Assembly (NCBI GenBank): GCA_943326025.2 | Contig: CALPRR020000018.1 | Coordinates: 1 to 20,571, forward strand | Length of the DNA stretch: 20,571 nucleotides | Source: Candidatus Kuenenia stuttgartensis | Lineage (GTDB): Bacteria; Bacteroidota; Bacteroidia; Flavobacteriales_D; Crocinitomicaceae | Reading direction: 5' to 3' | Shown: positions 7,292 through 14,751 of the stretch, in pieces | Layout of the letters: each line of letters begins with the position of its first letter | Numbering within the stretch: position 1 is the stretch's first letter | Translations under genes and position numbers: made by a program | Notes under the pieces: generated by a model | The model's database searches: none | Seen by the model: the letters and a program-made list of their open reading frames with translations, nothing else | What the model was told of the DNA's origin: nothing

Positions 7292-8434
7292 TTAAATGAA
7301 AAGACGTTTAGTGGATTGAGAAATGTTTCTAACATATTTTATCTCAATTGAATGTTGAATCAGGGCTGAAAGTGTTTTATTAAAACCATTTTCGTCTTCA
7401 ATTTTTAATAGATACATTCCACCATTAAAGTCCATTTTTTTTATTTTTATATCTTTTAGCGCTTCATTTAGTTCTTCTCTATTGCATGTTACGTCTAGTT
7501 CCATAAAACATAAAGTAGTTTCATTGTTAGCATCAGAAAGATGTGTTGGTTGTCCGTTTTTAAGGAATAAAACTTTATCTGATATTTTTTCTACTTCAAA
7601 TAATTGCTGTGAACTTAAAATAATACCAATTGGATTTGAAATACTTTGCGCTAAATTCTTTAAATCTTCTAATATAATTTGTTGGGCTAAAATATCTAGA
7701 TTAGCTAAAGGTTCATCTAACAATAAGATTTTCGGAGCTCTTAAAAATGTTCGTGCTAATTCAAAGCGCATTTTATATCCTGAAGAAAGTTCTTCCCAAT
7801 TATGATTCCTATAATTCCAAAGTCCAAAACGAATAATCATCATGTTTACCATTAATTCATTTTCTTCTCCTTTGATTCCGTAATGACTAGCAGCATATTT
7901 TAAATTACTTTTTAAAGAACCATACCATTTTGGCGCTCGTTGAGGGATGTATGTTAATTTTGTTCGAAGATCATAATCATCTCGTTCTTCATCATCAATA
8001 TTGAAGGAAATATTTCCTGTATCATAACTTAAATCTTTAGATAAAATTCGAAGTAAGGTGGTTTTACCATTTCCATTTTCACCAACTACCCCCCAAACTT
8101 CGCCTGATTGAATGTTTAGAGATATATTATTTAATTGGAAGTTACCACGACCATATTTTTTTGTAAGATCAGATGCTTCTAAAAGTGTTTTTTGTTTTTC
8201 GGCTTCCACTTCAACATTTGAAAGCTTCTTAATGAAATCGTTTACTTTTTTTGCTAATATATCTTTAGAAGGAACGTGTGTTTCTTTCCAGTCAGTTAGT
8301 TGAATACACTCTTTATAGAAATCAATTTTTTTTGTATCTAAGACACAATCGATTAATTTTCTGTAGCCTAAGTTATAGTCGCCATTATTAAAATGATCAA
8401 CAACTGATTGAAGTTTTTCCTTGTATTTATGCAT
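7292..8434 (-). CDS. ABC transporter ATP-binding protein with an extra N-terminal helical domain
   Basis: This stand-alone ABC ATPase has 380 residues, longer than the usual 230-320. Residues 1-80 are a charged, probably helical domain not found in standard ABC ATPases. The nucleotide-binding domain follows: LTKKYGRG (A-loop region, Tyr94), Walker A GENGNGKTT (118-126), Q-loop Gln165 (YIPQRAP), signature LSSGY (216-220), Walker B ILLLDE (236-241) and D-loop NLD (245-247). The H-loop histidine is replaced by glutamine (ILSSQQLFEVE, Gln276). Residues about 305-380 form a C-terminal accessory domain (an apparent beta-alpha-beta pattern). It probably powers the downstream eight-helix membrane protein. 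The ATG at 8434 is well placed. A 16-bp palindrome sits 31 bases upstream. The transported substrate is unknown. Confidence 0.85.
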   Translation of the reverse strand: MHKYKEKLQSVVDHFNNGDYNLGYRKLIDCVLDTKKIDFYKECIQLTDWKETHVPSKDILAKKVNDFIKKLSNVEVEAEKQKTLLEASDLTKKYGRGNFQLNNISLNIQSGEVWGVVGENGNGKTTLLRILSKDLSYDTGNISFNIDDEERDDYDLRTKLTYIPQRAPKWYGSLKSNLKYAASHYGIKGEENELMVNMMIIRFGLWNYRNHNWEELSSGYKMRFELARTFLRAPKILLLDEPLANLDILAQQIILEDLKNLAQSISNPIGIILSSQQLFEVEKISDKVLFLKNGQPTHLSDANNETTLCFMELDVTCNREELNEALKDIKIKKMDFNGGMYLLKIEDENGFNKTLSALIQHSIEIKYVRNISQSTKRLFI

Positions 8435-8464
8435 AAATCTTTTCAGTGTAAGTTCAATGAAAGG

Positions 8465-8480
8465 TATTTTAGCTAAAATA
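8465..8480. promoter_or_regulatory. 16-bp perfect palindrome upstream of the ABC ATPase gene
   Basis: TATTTTAGCTAAAATA is a perfect palindrome with 8-base arms. It ends 31 bases upstream of the ABC ATPase ATG, in the 119-base gap after which bshB1 ends. The position suits an operator for the ABC ATPase and membrane protein pair. There is no T-tract, so it is not a terminator. Binding is unproven. Confidence 0.35.
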
Positions 8481-8553
8481 AAGGATTTATTGATTGAAAA
8501 ATGAGTTCAAGAAATTATCGTTAAACACTCAAATGTTAAAGAATTAACTATTA

Positions 8554-9270
8554 TTAAATTAAATCGAAAAAATTATCAACCCCCAGTGTTCTTTCAACTG
8601 AAAAACCTTCTGCATATTTTACTCCGATTGCTCGTCCAAACTGTTCCATTCTACCTTCGATGAAATCTAAAAATTCTTGTCCGGAAATAGGCGTTTGAGG
8701 TTCTGTGGAATTTGGATCGTAAAATTGAGTTTTAAAGGCTTTTACTGCTGCCATTTTACGCTCGTGAAATTCAGTTACATCAATTACAAAATCAGGTTCG
8801 ATGTATCTATCTTGGATGTAATGGTAAACAAAATTTGGACGATGAGCTTCTTGGATTTCATTATCTTTATGCGTTTCAATTTTTCTTAAACCAGATAAAA
8901 AGCATGCTTCAGAAACTAATTTCGAAGCTCTAGAATGATCGGGGTGACGATCTAAAATAGAATTAGCTAAAACAATTTCAGGTTTGAAACGTCTAATTTG
9001 TTCAACTATTTTTAAGGTATTTACTTTAGAATGCTCAAAAAAACCATCAGCCATTTTTAAGTTACCGCGATAATGGATACCCATAATTTTTGAAGCTTCA
9101 ATTGCTTCTTCTCTTCGAGTTTCAATTGTTCCTCTAGAACCTAATTCTCCTTGAGTTAAATCTATGATTCCTACTTTCTTTCCTTGCTGAATGTGTTTCA
9201 TCAAGGTGCCAGAAGCCGATAATTCAATATCATCAGGATGAGCGGCAAATGCAAGAATGTCTAGTTTCAT
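8554..9270 (-). CDS. bshB1: Bacillithiol biosynthesis deacetylase BshB1
   Basis: This enzyme is the probable zinc-dependent deacetylase that converts N-acetylglucosaminyl-malate to glucosaminyl-malate, the second step of bacillithiol synthesis. It belongs to the LmbE/PIG-L family. The zinc site is clear: AAHPDDIE near the N-terminus (His11, Asp14) and RHPDHSRA (His112) complete the ligands, with Asp13 as the likely catalytic base. Other matches to BshB1 are LTQGELGSRGT, REEAIEASKIMGI, QDRYIEPDFVIDVT and the FGRAIGVKYAEGF segment near the end. At 238 residues it has the family length. It starts 4 bases after the ccsBA stop and is probably transcribed with it. The genes for the other two steps (BshA and BshC) are not in this window. 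Confidence 0.93.
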   Translation of the reverse strand: MKLDILAFAAHPDDIELSASGTLMKHIQQGKKVGIIDLTQGELGSRGTIETRREEAIEASKIMGIHYRGNLKMADGFFEHSKVNTLKIVEQIRRFKPEIVLANSILDRHPDHSRASKLVSEACFLSGLRKIETHKDNEIQEAHRPNFVYHYIQDRYIEPDFVIDVTEFHERKMAAVKAFKTQFYDPNSTEPQTPISGQEFLDFIEGRMEQFGRAIGVKYAEGFSVERTLGVDNFFDLI

Positions 9271-9274
9271 AGTG

Positions 9275-12200
9275 TTAAATATCTAGGATGTCTAAATTAT
9301 TGTTGCTAGTTTTTTTTGAGTAAACTAGTTTTATTATGATTTTATATATAAAAATAATCGAACAAGTTATTGATAACCAATAGAAAAGATTGATTAAAAA
9401 CAAATCCCATTTTGAAACTTCAAATTTGTTTATGACTTTTTCCGCCCAACTCACTTCAAAAACTTTATATAATAAAAATGGAACTAGGCTTCTAATAATA
9501 CCAAAATCAACAATTAATTTCAACCAAGATTTTGAAGAGAATGTATTATTAAATAGTTTATTTCGATCACTAGCAATTACATTGAAAATTATTAATACTA
9601 CAATGGTTGTAATAATCCAAATAGGTATTGTACCAAGTCCATCACCTTGGGCATATGAATGCAAACCAACTAAATAATAATTGACCCCAAAAAACGTAAA
9701 TAAGATTGATGAATATCCCCAAAAACTAACAACGTTAAAAGTGAATTTACTTGAAGCAGCAGGAATGTATCGTAAGTGAAGGATAATCGCATAAACCAAT
9801 ACAGATACTAAAGCCCATACTTCTTTTGGATCCCAACCCCAATATCTTCCCCACGATTCATTGGCCCAAATACCACCTAAGAATGTTCCAATAGTTAGCA
9901 TGAAAAGACCAACCGTCATTGTCATCTCCGAAACATAAGTTAGTTCGCTGATATGAAGTGAGATTGATTTACCATTTTTTTTATTTCTGAAAGTGTATAA
10001 TATAAGATTCAATAAACCTAAAATACATGCTAATCCTAAGAAACCATAACTACCTGTGATTATAGCAACGTGAATCATTAACCAGTATGATTTTAAAACA
10101 GGCTGTAATGGAGTGATTTGTGGATCCATTAAATTCATCTCGGTAACCATAATCATCATAGAAGCTAAGATTGCTGTAGCAGCCAAAATAGATTTGTTTT
10201 TCTTAGCAAAAATGAAACCAGATAACATAGTTACCCAAGAAATAAATACGACAGCTTCGTAACCATTACTCCAAGGAGCATGTTCTGTAATAATCCATCT
10301 AAATCCAATTCCAACACCTTGGTACAAGAAAGCTACAAAAAGTATAGCCGACCCAATCCATCCTACTCTTTTCAAGAATTTACTTTCTGTATTTTTTGAA
10401 GGAATGAAAATTTTAACAAAATAGAATATCAATAAAATGAAGCCTACAGATAAATATAGCATCATCGAATTCTTGAAAATCGTCATTTTATTGTACCTAA
10501 TTTCAATGTCAACTTTTGTTTCAGAAGGAACAACATTTGAAGCTACTTTGCGTTGAAATTGAATTAATGTGGCTAATAATTTGTCTGACTCACCATACGA
10601 GTTCGAAGTTGCAGCATTGTTTAAGCTAGAAATGTATTGCAAAGCCAAACGAGAAGATGTAGAATCAATTTGTGTTAATTCTGGACTCAAAGGAACGAAC
10701 CAAGTATTGTTTTGTGCTTTTTTAACAGGTATGATTTTCATAAATTGCCATCTGAAAATCGCATCAACAATTTGAAAATTATCAACCAATTTGATTGTTT
10801 TTTTGTCAAATTCATCTCTATTTGCTTCTTTTCGTTGAAAAGCTGCATCGTATTCTTTCGCTAATTTGAATTGGCCATTATTATCTATTAGTTCTTTGTA
10901 AGATGCAAATTCTTTAACGCCTAATTTTTCTCTTAAGTTAGCTGGGATTTCAATTATTTTTTCACCCATCCAATAATCAGGATACATGTGCATGCTCATT
11001 ATTGTTTGAACTGCATTGTAGTTTTTATAAGTTGTTTTATTTGCAATATCTCTAAGTAATTTGTCACAAAGTGTATGCATAGGAGATATTCTTCCGTCAA
11101 ACTCTTGAACTAATAAATAAGCTAGTTTATCAGAATGTTCTTTCGATATAACTCTAAATATAGGTTGTTCATGCTGATGTCCATCGTGTTGCGCGAATGA
11201 ATTAAATTGCATCATTGAGAAGATTACTAATAAAGAGCTTAAACCTAATGAAGCTCTTCTTTCTTTGATTTTTTTCAATCGCTCATTCAAATCTCTAAAA
11301 CGACCATTTGGAGCAAATAAAGACAAAATCATACCAATAAACATTAACAAATAACCAACATAGGTAATAGTTGTTCCCCACCAATCATGATTTACACTTA
11401 AACGAGTGCCTTTTTCATCTTCATCATAACTAGATTGAAAGAAACGATAACCTTGATAATCCATTACATGATTCATAAAGATGTTTTGATCTCTTGAGTA
11501 ATTGTTTTTCTCATCAATAATTGTAACATCACTTGAATAAGAAGATGGTGAGTTTGAACCTGGATAACGATCTAATGTAAAGTTTCTACAAGCAATGTAA
11601 AAAGGAACTTCAATTTGAGTAGAGCCATACTCCATTTCATATGTTAAACCTCCAAAATTGAAAACTTCATGTTCAGGAATAGCACCCATTCCACCTTCTA
11701 ATTCGACTATTTTAGTTTCATTTCCATCAGTAATTTTCACAGTTAAATAATCTGAACCGATTTTTTTGTTTCCTGAAGGTAATTTCATTCTTTTAGCATG
11801 ATCGATTTTTTGTTTGAATACAAATTGTTGACCATTTACCAAATACAATGTAGTTGTTTTAAATTCAACCAGAGTATCAACTGGAATTTGAACATATAAA
11901 GAATCATTGACAGGTTTTCCAGATTGTCTTACTTTTTGCATTTCAGACATTGGTAAATATTTCATTGGAAAATCTGTTTTTAGCATTAATTTTCCGTTCA
12001 CTGATGAAATATTAATTCCTTCAGCTGCATTTTCTTTTTCAAATGAAAGAGGAATGGTATTAATCATCAAGAAATTATTTTTCTCCAAATAATTTGATTT
12101 CATACCATTTGTTTTGATGTCTAAGACAAATCCATTTATCGAATCGTTTATAACCAATGAATCAATCATTTTTTTCTGGAAATTCACATACTCAATTGTT

Positions 12201-12685
12201 ACAGGTGTTTTGTGATTTGGAAAGTCTACATCAATTGAAAAATCGTTATCTGTAATTTCTGACATTAACATTTTTTCATTGTATGAAAATTGCATTTTAC
12301 CATCATTGATTTTAAACCATAAATGAGGATCAGATGACATGATTATGTTTGATTTTTCTCCCTCACGAATCAACATCATTCCTTCGAAACTAATGTATCT
12401 TGTAGCTCCAGCACCAATTAAAACAATGATAAATGAAAGGTGAAAAGCTAAAGATGCTATCTTCTCACGTTTGTACATTTGATATTTGAAAATGTTAGAG
12501 ATAAGATTCATTCCAAGATAAGTCAAAAGAATCTCAAACCAAAGTGCGTTGTATATTATTATTCTTGCTGTTTGCGTGTCATATATTGATTCTAAAAATG
12601 TTGCTGCTCCGATAGCAAAAAGGAAGATAAACATCCCTAAAGTCATCATTTTCATTGAGAAAAAAGATTGTGCAAATTTTTCCAT
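9275..12685 (-). CDS. ccsBA: Fused ResB-CcsA cytochrome c biogenesis protein (system II heme transporter and synthetase)
   Basis: This inner-membrane protein exports heme and attaches it to c-type cytochromes. It has 1136 residues from the ATG at 12685. Residues 1-460 are a ResB/CcsB-like part: three N-terminal membrane helices, with TM-His82 in AFHLSFIIV, a large periplasmic domain, then a fourth helix. Residues about 480-500 form a hydrophobic stretch like a signal peptide (ending NSFAQ), followed by a His-rich linker (HDGHQHE) and a periplasmic region to about 735. The CcsA part follows with several helices: P-His802 in EHAPWSNGYE, TM-His872 in LMIHV, the tryptophan-rich WWD motif SWGRYWGWDPKE (944-954), and P-His1009 in GLHSYA. 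All four expected heme-coordinating histidines are therefore present. A TTG at 12704-12706 is in frame but belongs to a promoter box. bshB1 follows by 4 bases. Confidence 0.93.
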   Translation of the reverse strand: MEKFAQSFFSMKMMTLGMFIFLFAIGAATFLESIYDTQTARIIIYNALWFEILLTYLGMNLISNIFKYQMYKREKIASLAFHLSFIIVLIGAGATRYISFEGMMLIREGEKSNIIMSSDPHLWFKINDGKMQFSYNEKMLMSEITDNDFSIDVDFPNHKTPVTIEYVNFQKKMIDSLVINDSINGFVLDIKTNGMKSNYLEKNNFLMINTIPLSFEKENAAEGINISSVNGKLMLKTDFPMKYLPMSEMQKVRQSGKPVNDSLYVQIPVDTLVEFKTTTLYLVNGQQFVFKQKIDHAKRMKLPSGNKKIGSDYLTVKITDGNETKIVELEGGMGAIPEHEVFNFGGLTYEMEYGSTQIEVPFYIACRNFTLDRYPGSNSPSSYSSDVTIIDEKNNYSRDQNIFMNHVMDYQGYRFFQSSYDEDEKGTRLSVNHDWWGTTITYVGYLLMFIGMILSLFAPNGRFRDLNERLKKIKERRASLGLSSLLVIFSMMQFNSFAQHDGHQHEQPIFRVISKEHSDKLAYLLVQEFDGRISPMHTLCDKLLRDIANKTTYKNYNAVQTIMSMHMYPDYWMGEKIIEIPANLREKLGVKEFASYKELIDNNGQFKLAKEYDAAFQRKEANRDEFDKKTIKLVDNFQIVDAIFRWQFMKIIPVKKAQNNTWFVPLSPELTQIDSTSSRLALQYISSLNNAATSNSYGESDKLLATLIQFQRKVASNVVPSETKVDIEIRYNKMTIFKNSMMLYLSVGFILLIFYFVKIFIPSKNTESKFLKRVGWIGSAILFVAFLYQGVGIGFRWIITEHAPWSNGYEAVVFISWVTMLSGFIFAKKNKSILAATAILASMMIMVTEMNLMDPQITPLQPVLKSYWLMIHVAIITGSYGFLGLACILGLLNLILYTFRNKKNGKSISLHISELTYVSEMTMTVGLFMLTIGTFLGGIWANESWGRYWGWDPKEVWALVSVLVYAIILHLRYIPAASSKFTFNVVSFWGYSSILFTFFGVNYYLVGLHSYAQGDGLGTIPIWIITTIVVLIIFNVIASDRNKLFNNTFSSKSWLKLIVDFGIIRSLVPFLLYKVFEVSWAEKVINKFEVSKWDLFLINLFYWLSITCSIIFIYKIIIKLVYSKKTSNNNLDILDI

Positions 12686-12703
12686 TAGTTTGAATTTTAG
12701 GAG

Positions 12704-12711
12704 CAAAAATA
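12704..12711 (-). promoter_or_regulatory. TAnnTTTG -7 box for ccsBA-bshB1
   Basis: The minus strand reads TATTTTTG, a full match to the TAnnTTTG consensus, ending 18 bases before the ccsBA ATG. This is the same spacing as at the exporter operon. No TTG lies at the usual -33 distance. The last three bases are an in-frame TTG that should not be taken as the start codon. Confidence 0.5.
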
Positions 12712-12810
12712 ATCAATGCTATTATATAAATCCGTATATATTTCCATTATTTGAAGAATGAATAATTCGAATAGTCGAAAACAATTGATTTTAAACTTCA
12801 AAATTTGTCT

Positions 12811-12818
12811 TATTTTTA
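12811..12818 (+). promoter_or_regulatory. Possible -7 box for the deacetylase-like gene
   Basis: TATTTTTA matches seven of eight consensus positions, and TTG at 12785-12787 lies 23 bases upstream. The box ends only 6 bases before the ATG at 12825, so the transcript would have almost no leader. Given the imperfect match and the AT-richness this is tentative. Confidence 0.3.
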
Positions 12819-12824
12819 CAATTA

Positions 12825-13802
12825 ATGAATATTTATTTAACATATGATTACGAACTTTTTTTCGGAGAGAAAACAGGAACAGTAGATAAATGTATTATTG
12901 AGCAAACAAATTCTTTATTGCAAATTGCTCAAAAATATAATATTCAAATGACGTTTTTTGTGGATGTTGGGTTTTTAATTCAACTTGAGAAATGGTCAGA
13001 AAAACACTCTTCATTATTAATTGATTTGAATAAGATTAAAGATCAAATTCAATCAATAATTCAATTGAATTCAAAAGTTCAATTACATATTCATCCGCAT
13101 TGGGAAAAAGCTTATTATGATGGTGAAAAATGGATTATCAATACCGAAAATTGTTATAAGCTTTTTGATTTTTCAGATGATGAAATAAATCGAATAGTAA
13201 GTGAATATAAAGTTTACTTAGATGATTTAGTAGGCTACTCAACTACTACTTTTAGAGCTGGAGGATGGTGTATACAACCTTTTGAAAGGTTAAAACCAAT
13301 CTTTCAAAGACTTGGTTTGAAAGTTGATTCAAGCGTTTTTGTTGGGGGACAATTTGAGTCGAATAATTATTATTTTGATTTTAGAAATGCACCCCATAAA
13401 TGCAGCTATAATTTTGAAAATGATATTTGCATTGAAGATATAAATGGATGTTTTTTAGAGGTTCCTATTTCATCTCACAGATATTCACCTTTATTTTATT
13501 GGCGTTTATATATTTTAGGTCGTTTATTCCCTAAAAATCATAAAATGTTAGGGGATGGAATTTTCTTATCTCAACCAGGAAGAAAAAAATCAGTTTTGAC
13601 AAGTTTTACTTGGAATCATGCAAGTTCTGACGGGTATTACGCATCTAAACTGAATGTGATAAAAAATAAATTAACCAAACAATCATATGAAAATATGGTT
13701 GTTATTGGTCATCCAAAGTCAAATACTCATTTTTCAATTAGAAAATTAGAGCAATTTGTAAAAAAGAATTGCAAGAAACATTCATTTATTTCGTTTAATT
13801 AA
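12825..13802 (+). CDS. Polysaccharide deacetylase-like protein
   Basis: This is a 325-residue protein of the NodB-like glycoside hydrolase/deacetylase fold, probably acting on a carbohydrate. It opens with YLTYDYELFFG (Asp8), a form of the NodB motif 1 seen in related cytoplasmic deacetylases. A metal-site candidate is LHIHPHWE (His88, His90, His92), followed by TFRAGGWCIQP (143-152), LKVDSSV and a late GHPK (His296). The first strand and the MTFFVDVGFL strand fit the barrel. There is no signal peptide, so it is cytoplasmic. Its stop is 3 bases before the next gene, a FemAB-like acyltransferase, and the nucleotide-sugar dehydratase follows, which together suggest a role in surface polysaccharide synthesis. 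The substrate is unknown and catalysis is not proven. Confidence 0.75.
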   Translation: MNIYLTYDYELFFGEKTGTVDKCIIEQTNSLLQIAQKYNIQMTFFVDVGFLIQLEKWSEKHSSLLIDLNKIKDQIQSIIQLNSKVQLHIHPHWEKAYYDGEKWIINTENCYKLFDFSDDEINRIVSEYKVYLDDLVGYSTTTFRAGGWCIQPFERLKPIFQRLGLKVDSSVFVGGQFESNNYYFDFRNAPHKCSYNFENDICIEDINGCFLEVPISSHRYSPLFYWRLYILGRLFPKNHKMLGDGIFLSQPGRKKSVLTSFTWNHASSDGYYASKLNVIKNKLTKQSYENMVVIGHPKSNTHFSIRKLEQFVKKNCKKHSFISFN

Positions 13803-13805
13803 GTT

Positions 13806-14687
13806 GTGGAGGTAATTGAAAGAAATAAAATAGATGTTGATAGATGGGATCATTTGGTTTTGTCATCTTCTAACCATACTTTATTTTCTCTATCGACTTA
13901 TTTAGATTCAGTTGCTGAGAATTGGGCTGTTTTAGTTAATGAAGACTATACTTTAGGTATCGCTTTACCTTACACAATTAGATTTGGAGTTAAAACACTA
14001 TATACTCCTTTTTTCATGAGATATATTGAAGTTTTAGGTGGTATTGAAATTGATAACCTAGAAAATTATCTGAAATCTAATTTTGTATCCTCTAAGTTTA
14101 AAATAAGAACACAATTATTATTAGACAACTCTATTGTCTTTACTTTTCAGGAAGTTAGATTATTAAAAATAAATCAGCAAGTAAAACGGATGCTTGTGAA
14201 ATCTTCAAAATCAGATTACGAAATAAGGGAAGTAAAAGATGATTTTACAGAAGTGTTAAAGTTAATTGAAAACGAATTAAGTAGTAAAGTAGAGGTCTTT
14301 CAATCGGATTCAAAAAAATACATCGAAAGATTAGTTGAAAACTTAAAATCCAAAAGACTCATCAAAATATATGGTTTTTATCAATCGAATGATTTAGTTG
14401 GAGGAATGATTTTTATTTTAGCTCAAAACAGAACTATTTATTTGAAAGGTGCTGCAATTGAAAACGCTAGGAGTCAAGGTTTAATGTATTCTTGTATGAA
14501 TAATGAAATTGAGAACACGCTTCAGGAAGGTAAAATTTTTGATTTTGGCGGTTCTTCTATTGCTGGAGTTAAAAGATTTAATTTAAATTTTGGTTCAGAT
14601 GAAATCGAATATTATGAATATGAATGGAATCATGCTCCTTGGTGGTGGAGATTATTAAAATATATTCGAAAAAAAATAAAGAAATAG
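13806..14687 (+). CDS. FemAB/GNAT-like acyltransferase
   Basis: This 293-residue protein resembles the BioF2-like acetyltransferase group (acetyltransf_6, FemAB-related) that is common in exopolysaccharide clusters. The evidence is the C-terminal half: VGGMIFILAQNRTIYLKGAAIENARSQG is a GNAT-like core, and DFGGSSIAGVKRFNLNFGS (246-264) is the signature ending in which KRF and GFG-type residues follow a conserved DFGG. The N-terminal half (YLDSVAENWAVLV, LPYTIRFGVKTLYTPFF) matches the first GNAT-like lobe. The tail is aromatic and basic (APWWWRLLKYIRKKIKK), suggesting membrane association. It starts with GTG, 3 bases after the deacetylase-like stop codon, so the two are translationally coupled; the next in-frame ATG would remove about 70 residues of the conserved fold. 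The acyl donor and acceptor are unknown. Confidence 0.75.
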   Translation: MEVIERNKIDVDRWDHLVLSSSNHTLFSLSTYLDSVAENWAVLVNEDYTLGIALPYTIRFGVKTLYTPFFMRYIEVLGGIEIDNLENYLKSNFVSSKFKIRTQLLLDNSIVFTFQEVRLLKINQQVKRMLVKSSKSDYEIREVKDDFTEVLKLIENELSSKVEVFQSDSKKYIERLVENLKSKRLIKIYGFYQSNDLVGGMIFILAQNRTIYLKGAAIENARSQGLMYSCMNNEIENTLQEGKIFDFGGSSIAGVKRFNLNFGSDEIEYYEYEWNHAPWWWRLLKYIRKKIKK

Positions 14688-14690
14688 ATT

Positions 14691-14704
14691 TGAACGAGCG
14701 TTCA
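14691..14704. promoter_or_regulatory. TGAACG-AG-CGTTCA inverted repeat upstream of the dehydratase gene
   Basis: Six-base perfect arms (TGAACG and CGTTCA) flank an AG spacer. It lies just after the acyltransferase stop and 37 bases upstream of a TACTTTTG box. The arms are markedly GC-richer than the surrounding DNA, and arms of this form are common in operators of TetR/FadR-type regulators. It lacks a T-tract, so it is not a terminator. Confidence 0.4.
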
Positions 14705-14740
14705 TTTGAAAGTATATATAAAATAACTTAAACTTTTTTT

Positions 14741-14748
14741 TACTTTTG
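14741..14748 (+). promoter_or_regulatory. TAnnTTTG -7 box immediately before the dehydratase start
   Basis: TACTTTTG is a full consensus match, ending 3 bases before the ATG at 14752. If used, transcription would begin at or next to the start codon, giving a leaderless or nearly leaderless mRNA. No TTG lies 17-23 bases upstream. Transcription from the preceding two-gene operon is an alternative. Confidence 0.4.
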
Positions 14749-14751
14749 TTT

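Noticed and set aside
7282..7335. Upstream ATG start for the eight-helix membrane protein
   Set aside because: It would overlap the ABC ATPase coding sequence by 44 bases; the ATG at 7281 gives a clean 10-base gap and a natural N-terminus. Not fully excluded.
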